Of a DNA stretch of 64,000 bases, positions 10,411 through 19,838 are shown one piece after another. A model generated the notes under the pieces. That model worked only from the letters and a program-made list of their open reading frames with translations, made no database searches and had not been told where the DNA came from. Origin of the DNA: Cunninghamella blakesleeana (lineage: Eukaryota > Mucoromycota > Mucoromycetes > Mucorales > Cunninghamellaceae); assembly GCA_017871115.1 (NCBI GenBank), contig JAFCIZ010000006.1, positions 3,844,001 to 3,908,000 on the forward strand, given 5' to 3'. A program made the position numbers and the translations under genes. Positions within the stretch are counted from its first letter, which is position 1. Each line of letters begins with the position of its first letter.

Positions 10411-12952
10411 ATGAAGTCAACCACCACTTATACAACTATGATGAGGGTGACACCTGATGGTCGACCATTCGCAAAAGTACATTTATAATTATTATTATTT
10501 TGATTAATAACTAATATTGAATGTATTATTAAAAAATTTAAAACCAGCCAGTATTAATAACTTTATCTTTTTTTTTTTTTATATATAGGACCTTTATGAT
10601 ATATTTGCAGCCATGATATTTCAAATTAAAATAGGAGAACAAAAGTCATTATTTCGCACTTATCATGCTTGCTTTACAACTGAAGCTATGATCGATATAC
10701 TTGACCATTTACAGTTTACTCATGTATTAAAACAGCCTGATCCTAATGATCCCAGTCGACAATTAGAAACAAAGACCATTACCACCTTTAGTATGTCACG
10801 TACCATGGCCAAACAATTAGGTTATCATTTTGTAACAGCTCGTTTAATAGAAAATGCTACTGATCCTTCGCAAAAGACGATCAAAGATCGTGGGATCTGG
10901 CAGGTCACCAGTAAAGGGAAATGGATGGTTTATGATTTTGCACAACGAGGTCATATTTCCTGGAGCCAGCAATCTCATACTAGTGTAGCATTAAAAAGTG
11001 TTCCAGATCGTAAAGTGATGGTGTTAACAAGATTAGATACTCCCATTACAATTGAATCATCAAAAAGTAAAAATGGTAGTGATGATGATGATGATCATAC
11101 TTTTAAAAGACGATTTTTAAATTTAAAAAGTTCGTCTTCAAAAAAGAAAAAACAACAAATCATGGATGTATTAGCTTTCGACCGCAAAAACATGACAGAT
11201 GCTTTTAAATTAATGATGGATCATTTAGAAACCTCTTCTTTATTAGCTGATGATGTAGGTGGGATTGGATCAGATAAAATTAGTGATTATACAGACACTT
11301 TCTATGGGTTTCACGTGGTGGAATATATTTCTCAATACATGTCAGTTATCTCTCACCAAGAAGCCGAATCAGTAGCTAGCGAATTTGTTTTATGTGGCTG
11401 GATTTGTCAAATCATAGATAAGAGTGATCGATCCTCTTTACAATATAAAAAAAATAATGACGTCAAATTCAACTCGCATCGTAATGCCCTTTATGCTCTT
11501 ACAAAACGAGGTAAAGAAGTACTTGATTGGAATAAATCGTCTTATTCTTCATCAACTAAATCTAAATATAAAACAACAGCTACTCCTCCTCCTCCTTTAC
11601 CTGCTTTAATCGCAACAAGTACCAATACAAATTCATCCACTTACTCATCTTCATCTTCCAACTCTTCTACTATATCTACTTCTTCTCTTTCGAAAAAAAA
11701 TTCATATTCTCAACTTCATCCTCCTGCGCCTAAAAAAGACCATGATCAGCCTTCAATTCCTAACACTCTATCACCTCATATGCAACAACAGTTTTATTTT
11801 TCTTCGGATACTTTATCAACCACTTCTTCTTCAAATTCATCACACCATACTGATGAGTTTGATCTTCAGCAGCAGCAGCAGCATGATAATAGCCATAACA
11901 GTGGTGACCCTAGACAATTCCATCGCTCCATGTTACCTTCATTTGGTTTATCTTCTCAACAATCTTCCATGAACTCCACTCATTACATAAGATTAAAGCC
12001 TATTTTGGAAGATCCTTTATTAAGAATGTATTTCCGTGAATTTTTAAAACAAAACTATTCTGAAGAAAATTTGCATTTTTGGGTAGATTATAGAAACATG
12101 TTACAACACTATGAATTACAACAAAAAAAGGAAAATCGAATTTTATCTGAATGCTATGCCATATATGTTACTTATTTAGCTCCTGATGCTTCTAAAGAAT
12201 TAAATATTGACCATACTTTACATCAAGATATTACTTCTTTTATTCAATTAGCATTTAATGTTCATCGTAACCATGGTGGCAATGGCAATAGTAGTAATAA
12301 CAATAATCAAGCATCTTCATCATTTACATCAATTACCGAAAATAATAATAATAATAGTAATAATACCCAAACCAATAATACTAGTAATATTATGCAACCT
12401 CATCAACAGCATTTACCCTTTTTTTATACACCCACTCATCCATCTCAAGAACAACAAACAATTATCGTTGTTAACGGCAATCGAACTCAATGTTTGAGAG
12501 CTTTGTTACAAATGTATGATCGAGTCCATGATCAAGTATGTAAAAATATGGCAGAAGACTCTTTACCTAGATTTTTAAAATCTCCTCGTTATCTTGAATG
12601 GCAACAAAGACAACAGCAATTAAAAACCATTTCTGAATCACCTAACCCATCTAAATCTACTTCTTCTGGCCATTCTTCTCATGGTAGCCATAATACTAAT
12701 AAAAATAAAATCAATACAAAAACATTTGATGCTAATGATGATGAAGAAGATCTTTTACATGATGATGAAGATGATGAAGATGATGAAAAGAAACAACAGA
12801 ACGTATTGATGGACGGTGATAATGATGACGAAGAAACTAAAAGTACTTTGGAAGAATTAGAAAAGTTGACGTTAACGGGTATTACAACCACTACCACTAC
12901 TACTACTTCAAATCCTCCTCTTACTCCTACTCCTTTAACTACAAAAAATTAA
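10411..12952 (+). CDS. flbA: FlbA/Sst2-type regulator of G-protein signalling (DEP-DEP-RGS)
   Basis: Exons 10411-10476 and 10589-12952; 809 residues. The intron is supported because exon 1 ends RVTPDGRPFAK and exon 2 continues with KDLYDIF-like sequence, the conserved opening of fungal FlbA/Sst2 proteins. Domains: first DEP about residues 40-155 (FRTYHACFTTEAMIDIL, KTITTFSMSRTMAKQLG, GIWQVTSKGKWMVYDF), second DEP about 222-340 (FYGFHVVEYISQYM, HRNALYALTKRGKEVLDW), then a Ser/Thr/Gln-rich linker. The RGS domain spans about 490-693 (LEDPLLRMYFREFLKQNYSE, LHFWVDYRNML, ending DSLPRFLKSPRYLEW). Such proteins accelerate GTP hydrolysis by G-alpha subunits at the plasma membrane and control growth versus sporulation. 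The RGS domain is split by an Asn/Ser/Gln-rich insert of about 70 residues. The C-terminus is acidic. Function is well supported; the symbol is by analogy. Confidence 0.92.
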
Positions 12953-14700
12953 AAAAATTCATTTATATATAGATCTTTTTTTATATAGTTATATATACAT
13001 ACTTTTATTAGCACTCTTTTTTACCTTTTCTTTTTATATATAGACTTTTTTTTAAAAAAATTATTTTTTTATATTATTTTTAATATGCACATACATTATA
13101 TGCCTCAATAGATTACTAATTCACACACACACACTTACACACCCATATTATAATTTCCTTTTTAATTTTTTTTTACCTGCAGCATCATTAAAAAAAATAA
13201 AGTTAGATAAAGTTTAATTTAACATTCACCAGTCATTGATTTTTGATCATGACAATAGTTTTCCATTTTTAGATTAGCTTGATAAAGAAGAATCTATTAT
13301 TAAATCGTAAAGTGTATATACATATGTATATATATATATATATATATATTGTGAATAAAAGAAGAAAAATAATACAAGTTGAAAAATGAAAAAGTACTAA
13401 GCAGATAGAAAAGTATATGAGACTATAATTAAAATCATGAAATAATAATAAAAAAAACGGGTAAATGAATAAATTCCTTTTTTATTGTAATTGGTTTTTA
13501 ACCCAGGGATCATGTTTTTTTTTTAATCATTTTAATATTTTAGTACCATTGTTTCGGGCTCATTTAATGTCCGTTTTAATCTGATATTCAATATATGACT
13601 GATTAATTTTGTTATGTTAGAAATAAAAAAAAAAAAAAAGGTTTGATTGTTCTGAATATACAAAGTTTTACTTGTTATTTTACTGAATGCATCTCGATAG
13701 AATGTGTATATATTTATAGTAATAGACAACAAATAAATTGGATTTAATCTATCAAGTGTGCAGTGGTGTATGAAATCCATTAGAAAACAGTAATGATCAT
13801 ACTAACTTTATTTATATATTAGATTTATCATTATACAGTGTCTTCTTTTTTTACTAGTATTATTATTTTTGATTTTGTTTTTTCAATAATTACCCATTAC
13901 AGTTTTTAAAATTGTTCTAGACTTAATAAATAACGATCTTAAGAAAAAAAAAAAAAGGAATATGTATAATTGATTTAATAGTATAAGAGGTTATTTATCA
14001 AGGCTAATTAATTAATGTAGTAATAGATCATGTATCTACTGTTAAAATAAAAATATAATTATTTATTTAAAATAAATAAAATAGTAACGTTAACAATTTT
14101 ACATCACCTTCTTTCGTTTTCTTTAATACGAAAAAGAAGCAAACAGTTTTAAATAATTATGGAATGGATAGGTATAGCATAAGGTATTTGGCCCTAGGTT
14201 ATTATTTTTTATGTATATACTTTAAATATTTCAATTTTATATTATGTTGACTTCCTCCAGTTTATTATACCAGTTTATAGACAATTTTATTTTATTTTTA
14301 CCTTGGCTATGAATATTTTTTATATTATATATCAGATTTCATGGTATTGCCCTATTTGAATTCTTTTTTTATAAGTAAACTACAACATACTGAGAATTAC
14401 TCATATCTAAACCCTTTTCTTTCTTCTTCCTCTTGTAAACAGATCTATCAATAATTTTAAATGAAGGTTATAGATATGCATAATATATTTTTTTTTATAA
14501 TTTTGATATGCCTCAAAAATGATGTAGTATGATAAAATAGCTGAATCATAGAAAAATAGATGGGACATAGAAAAAAAAGATTAGGTTCATTATGAGCAAA
14601 AAATTAAATCTCAGTAGTAGTTTTTTTCTGTAAAAGAGTTTTGTGGTAATTTTTTTTTCTTACCCCTTTTCTTCACTCAATTTCTATTTTCATTTAAATT
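12953..14700. other. intergenic, 1.7 kb, no gene seen
   Basis: AT-rich, with a CA/TA run near 13120-13150 and a TA run near 13327-13350. Short ORFs on both strands lack family similarity or codon structure. A pyrimidine-rich tract precedes the threonine aldolase ATG. Confidence 0.5.
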
Positions 14701-16084
14701 ATGCTATTAAACACGTTAAAACAATTAAGAATAAAGTCGGTGCATAATAATATTCTCAATAAAACAATATCAACAAGATGGATAACCTATAATATTACTA
14801 GTGATACAGCAACAAAACCAACTGATGAAATGTTTGACCTTATGAAAACTGCCTCAAAGGAAGACGATGTCTTTGGGGTAAAAAATAAGAAAAAAACTCG
14901 TGTTATAATTAGTATCCATTTTATTATGAAATAAATAAATAAACAATTCATTAATCTATATGTTTGAATTATTAAAAATAGATGGATACTAGTACTAATA
15001 ATTTAGAACAACATGTGGCTCAGTTATTTGGTCATGAAAGTAGTTTATTTTGTGCTTCAGGTAGTATGACAAACCAGCTAGGATTACGACTTCATTTAAA
15101 GCAACCACCTCATTCTGTTTTAGTAGATACACGTTCCCATGTCAATTTATATGAATGTGGTGGATTGGCTTATCACTCCCAAGCATCTATGACAGCCATA
15201 CTACCCAAAGGCAAATTTTTAAGTGTAAAAGATATTGAACAACATGCTATTCGAGATACATTGTGTGGCGCTTTAACAAAAGTGGTATCAATTGAAAATA
15301 CATTAAATGGAACTATCATGCCCTTAGATCAAATCAAAGAAATTAGTGATTATTGTAAACAGCAGGGATATAAGTTGCATATGGACGGGGCAAGAATATG
15401 GGAAGCAAGTGAAGCTACTGGTCATAGTTTAAAAGAATATGGTGAATTATGTGATACTATCTCAGTTTGTGTTTCAAAAGGAATTGGTGCACCTATTGGA
15501 TCTTTGATTGTTAGTGATTATGAAAATATTCAGAAAGCAAGACACTTAAGAAAATTAATGGGAGCTGGATGGAGACAAAGCGTAAGTTATTAAAAAAAAT
15601 AAAATGAATAAAAATTACATATTCATACAATTAGATCGTTTATAAATGCTAAAATTTTTCTTCTTTGTCTTTTTTTCTTTTTAATATATAGGGTGGATTA
15701 GCTATTGTAGCTCATTATTGTTTAGATCAAGTCATACCACAACTAAAAACAGTTCATCAAAGAACACAACGGTTATGGGAAGGATTAAGAAAATTAGGTA
15801 TGGATTCAGTCTTACCTGTGGAAACCAATATGATCTTTATTGATACGTGTGGCATCATTCCATTAAAATCATGGGCTCAACGATTATTACAAGAAGCAAA
15901 TATCATTATAGATAGCTCAGATGATCGGGTGGCTAGAATTGTATTACATTATCAAATTCCAGATAGTGTGGTGGATCAAATGCTATATGTCACTGAAAAA
16001 TTAATTAAGGAAGAAGGAAAAGAGCCTATTGCATCAACATCTTCTGATATTAGTAATGCCTACCCATCAGCTCCAAAACAATAA
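14701..16084 (+). CDS. L-threonine aldolase (PLP-dependent)
   Basis: Exons 14701-14877, 14982-15581 and 15692-16084; 389 residues. The enzyme splits L-threonine or L-allo-threonine into glycine and acetaldehyde with pyridoxal phosphate. Signatures: ITSDTATKPTDEMFDLM, EDDVFG at the end of exon 1, LEQHVAQLFGHESSLFCASG, SMTNQLG, HMDGARIWEAS, and the PLP-lysine motif SVCVSKGIGAPIGS (Schiff-base Lys), then LRKLMGAGWRQS and GGLAIVAHY. About 28 residues precede the catalytic domain, rich in Lys/Arg/Asn with no acidic residue (MLLNTLKQLRIKSVHNN), which could be a mitochondrial presequence; that is inference. The C-terminal 20 residues are low-complexity (Ser/Ala/Pro). No in-frame upstream ATG competes with this start. 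Confidence 0.93.
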
Positions 16085-16249
16085 TCTGTTAAAAAAATAT
16101 AATGAAATCCCTTGTATTATTATTACACCAAAATAAAATGTAAAATAATATCAAGTTTATATTACAATAAACTTGAATCAAAATATAACAATTATTATTA
16201 AAACTATACCAACTCTTCGTTGTTTATTATTATATTATATATTTACAAA

Positions 16250-16636
16250 TTAAAAGAAATATGTAATGAATTTAAGTATAAATATTGAATAAAATAAAAT
16301 GTTGTATAACCATGAACAATCAAACCCTGTTACCCACGAAAAAATCAATAAAGCAAAATATATGGCCATAACAAAAAGAGCAGGTTTGTTAACATTCGTA
16401 TATGAGATCGACCAACCATCACTGCCACTTGTTAAGGTTGTTGACCATTCTGTATGGAGAGTGGATACCGACGATGTGAAACTAGTATGGTGAAAGCCAT
16501 TCACCATACTATTATGAAAATCTCGATGTTGTTGAAGATGCTGTTGGTGATGAAAATCATCAAACACTCTTGTACTCATACGATTCCATCCTTGTCCTTG
16601 ATACTCATCAATTTTTTCGTTTTCTTTATTCTCCAT
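16250..16636 (-). CDS. QGQ-family small membrane protein, copy 1
   Basis: Intronless, 128 residues, starting MENKENEK. I do not recognise the family, but two further copies lie at 60624-61019 and 63012-63446. Shared N-terminal motif: YQGQGWNRMSTRVFDD, then a His/Gln-rich stretch and QQHRDFHN. The middle is Ser/Thr-rich. The C-terminal third is hydrophobic (FVMAIYFALLIFSWVTGF, then LYNILFYSIFILKF) and probably forms one or two membrane segments. There is no signal peptide at the chosen ATG. The ORF is open for 37 codons upstream, but those run through a pyrimidine-rich leader and are not conserved in the other copies. A conserved upstream element at 16786-16840 is shared with the other two genes. 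Function unknown; probably a tail-anchored or hairpin membrane protein. Confidence 0.7.
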   Translation of the reverse strand: MENKENEKIDEYQGQGWNRMSTRVFDDFHHQQHLQQHRDFHNSMVNGFHHTSFTSSVSTLHTEWSTTLTSGSDGWSISYTNVNKPALFVMAIYFALLIFSWVTGFDCSWLYNILFYSIFILKFITYFF

Positions 16637-16785
16637 TATTAGGGTAGTAGCTTTTTTTTTAAAATAAAATAAAAATAAAAAATAAAAAGGAACAGAAAGA
16701 GCCAGAAATTGGGCAATAGTTATTTTTTTTTTTTGAGAAGTTATCAAGATTATTTTTTTTCCAAATCTTGTTCCTTACGAATTGC

Positions 16786-16840
16786 GTGTAACAAAATAAA
16801 TGGAAAAAACGAAAAAAAGGTTTTTTTACACAGCCCGAAA
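16786..16840 (-). promoter_or_regulatory. shared bipartite upstream element of the QGQ family, copy 1
   Basis: On the minus strand this reads CGGGCTGTGTAAA...ACC, then a T/C-rich spacer, then TTTTGTTACAC. The same two boxes in the same order occur at 60421-60477 and 62834-62890, upstream of the other QGQ genes. The second box ends 150 nt before the ATG at 16636. Conservation across copies whose flanks otherwise differ suggests a regulatory site. The binding factor is unknown. Confidence 0.65.
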
Positions 16841-17263
16841 AGAAAGAAAAAAAAAAGGTACATATGCTTTTTATTGTTATATTTTTTCAGAACAAAATAC
16901 AAATTTACGCATAAAAGAACTATAGTTCCGCTCAAATTCCTCCGGATTCAGTAGGGAAGAAAAATATTTTTAAGTGGTCTTGACAATATTTTTATTTATA
17001 TTAAACATTCGTACAAAAATGGGGAAAGGTAGGAAATAGATGTTTAAAAATAGTTACATTAAAATTAAAGAAAAGCTGCTATACTTCGAGAATCCAAATA
17101 GCTATATATTAGAAAGCGAAGATTACTTTTTAAAAAAAAATAACAACTTGAATAATACTATATTATTTATTACTCATATATATACCATCTTTAAATAAAA
17201 ATGCTAAAAAGTAGTTGAATCAATTTTTTATAAAGCATTGATTTCTAATATAAAAAGTAAACT

Positions 17264-17309
17264 GTGTAACTATTTTAATTTTTATGGCGTAAAATAATTT
17301 TTAAAGCCC
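17264..17309 (+). promoter_or_regulatory. possible shared promoter motif of HET gene A
   Basis: GTGTAACTATTTTAATTTT at 17264 followed by AAAGCCC at 17303. HET gene B has GTGTAACTACTTTAACTTT at 19722 and AAAGCCC at 19748. The distances to ATG are 85 and 117 nt. This may be a regulatory element or simply residual homology from the tandem duplication. Confidence 0.35.
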
Positions 17310-17348
17310 TCTTTTCTTCACGCTTCTACTTTTTCATAATAATACTAA

Positions 17349-18965
17349 ATGATTCAATCAACTCTTTTTAGCTACTTTACTTTTAATAATACATCAATTA
17401 AACCAGCAACTTATAAACTGCAATCACTAAAGCAAACTATCCTAAAAGATTACTTTGCAATAAAACCAAAGAAAAAGACAATATTAGATTATTTTAAGCA
17501 ACAAGAAGAAAAAGTAAAGGAACAAAAAAGTAAATAACCAGAGTATATGTATATAGAAAAGAACTTAACATATATTGAAATTTTTAATGCTTTCTACCAT
17601 TTTATTCAATATTATATATATATATATATATATATATTAATTTAGAAGGTTTAGTATATGATCTTGTGCTTGTGGATATATGGAATTCATATCATGGTGG
17701 GGTTTTACCTTGTGTAAAAAAAAATATGTATGATCCAGACTTAAAATATATAGCTGTATCCTATCGCTGGGGTGAAGTTGAGGAACAGTCAGTGAAAACA
17801 CCTGATTATATAGCTTATGTTACTTCATTTCGATTAATGGATTTAGGATTCCTTTGTTATCATATTAAATCTGAACCTGATTTAAAAGATATTCAGTATT
17901 TATGGATCGATGCCATCTCAGTTGACCAATATAATAATTATGAAAAGAAAAAGGAAATAATTTCACACGTGTCAGATATATATAAAAAAGCAGCCTATAT
18001 CTTAGCCGTGCCCGATTTACATTTTGGTTATTTAAAAAAAAATCCATTAAATAATAATATTTTAGATGCAGACGAAAAATATAAACAAGCAGTTTATAAC
18101 GATATTTTTAATAATAATAGCTATAAGCAACCCATCAATAAAAATGAAATAGCAACAATAAAAAGGGAAAATGAAAATAGGCCTAAAAAGAAAAATGTAC
18201 ATCGAATTTTAAAACAATTTATACATAGTGATCATCAATCAATTACCGATAACAAAACAATACAAATAGAAAACGAAAATAAAAAGAAAATATATCAATT
18301 TTTAGCATATCTCATAGAAGATTGGTCAAATCGTGCTTGGGTTATCAGCGAATACTTAATTGCAAAAGAAAAACAAAAAACACAAGGAGTACCATTAAAA
18401 TATATATTTATATCGTTATTCCATCAAGAGCTGACTTTTTTTTTCTCATACTCTTTTGATCATCAACATCATTCACCATTTACAACTATAAACACTGATA
18501 AAAATGACAAGATAAAACCCTGGGAAGTAGACGATGGCTCCAAATTCAACAACTTTTTAAAAACAGTATTTGCACAACGTAGTTATTTAAGTATGTTATT
18601 GGTTTCGAATGCCACAAGAAATGAAGATAAATTCAATGCTATATTACCAATATGGGGTAGATATAATCATTGCATAAAAGGCATAAACACTATATCAGAA
18701 TGGAATATAACAGACTCGATATCAGTCCAATTAAAGTTATATGAAATGATGGATGATTTATGGGATAAAGCAAGATTACTTTACGCATGTTCCAAAAATT
18801 TATCTCTAAGTCTACTTCCTTCCTATGTTAGGCGATATCGAGATTTTGATTTATTTATTATTGAAAAAGATAAAGTAGATATGGCTTATGAAAAGTATTT
18901 GTCTTGTATAAAGGAATATGCACTTGATACGTTTGGAAATAATAACTCTCTACAACATATAATGG

Positions 18966-18999
<34 letters not shown>

Positions 19000-19384
19000 G
19001 GAATATGCTTCTTCACTCTACACCGAAAATTTAATGGATATTCAACTAAATTTTCATAATCATCATCACTATCACCAGTATCATTATCTTTCTATCAAAG
19101 TAAAGCAATACTTTATATGTAAAGAGAAACCTAAATACAATTATGGCATTTTATCAGCTTGTTCATTAAATTATGACGACGATTTGATATCTGTATATAT
19201 ACCTTTTTTTACTTTTACAATACCATATTTTACAAATGTTCTTCCTCCTATAGATTCCGCCGGGATTTTTTTATTTGGCAGCATGGGCCAAAATAGATGG
19301 GTCGTATGCTCCCAAGGTAAATATTTAGACTACAAAAATAGATCTTCGTGCTGTATTTTTAGTAATGTTTTTAATATATATTAA
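17349..19384 (+). CDS. HET-domain protein A with PIP-box-like N-terminal exon
   Basis: Exons 17349-17529 and 17646-19384; 639 residues. The first exon encodes about 60 basic residues with three similar motifs: QSTLFSYF (3-10), QTILKDYF (29-36) and KKTILDYF (42-49). They match the PCNA-interacting PIP-box pattern Q-x-x-hydrophobic-x-x-aromatic-aromatic; the third has K for Q. The second exon carries the HET (heterokaryon incompatibility) domain: YIAVSYRWGE (about 95-104), LWIDAISVDQ, IYKKAAYILAV, then an Asn/Lys-rich insert and WSNRAWVISEY. HET domains trigger incompatibility cell death in filamentous fungi and have been proposed to resemble TIR folds. The C-terminal half is conserved with gene B (NATRNEDKFNAILPIWGRYN, MDDLWDKARLLYACS, GQNRWVVCS) but is not a known domain. 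It contains a polyN run. DNA- or PCNA-linked function is inference from the motifs. Confidence 0.82.
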
Positions 19385-19838
19385 ATATATATATTTAAAA
19401 CTTTAAAAGCTATAATACCTAACCCTGACAACCCAAACTTAATTTATAATTTTCCTTAGAAAAAAAATATTATGTATGACAATAATATATACTATTCTAT
19501 TTTTAAAGTCTCCTTTGAAATTATTGATGAATGCTTCCTACGTTCTAAGTAAAATAAATAAAATAAAACATTTATTATTATCAAAATATCGAATTAGATT
19601 AATAACCGTAAAAAACACGATATTTTTGGCCGATCAATAATTTTATATAATTTTAAAAATTAAACAATACTGTGGAAATAAATAAATCAAGTACAAGAGA
19701 TATATTAAAAAAGGAAATCGAGTGTAACTACTTTAACTTTAAAGTTCAAAGCCCAATTTATTTTTTTCTTATCTTCTCTCTCTTCCTCTTTTTTTTTCTT
19801 TTCTCCTTCTTCTTCTTTCTTTCTTTCGCTATATTAAA
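19385..19838. other. intergenic between tandem HET genes
   Basis: 454 bp. Contains the shared motif at 19722-19754 and a CT-rich tract (about 19765-19828) directly before the HET gene B start. No coding exon. Confidence 0.6.
19722..19754 (+). promoter_or_regulatory. possible shared promoter motif of HET gene B
   Basis: Counterpart of the element at 17264-17309: GTGTAACTACTTTAACTTT followed by AAAGCCC. Could reflect duplication rather than selection. Confidence 0.35.

Larger units (their letters stand above)
16637..17348. other. intergenic between divergent QGQ copy 1 and HET gene A
   Basis: Holds the QGQ upstream element (16786-16840) and, on the plus strand, a motif shared by the HET genes (17264-17309). 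No coding exon seen. Confidence 0.55.
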
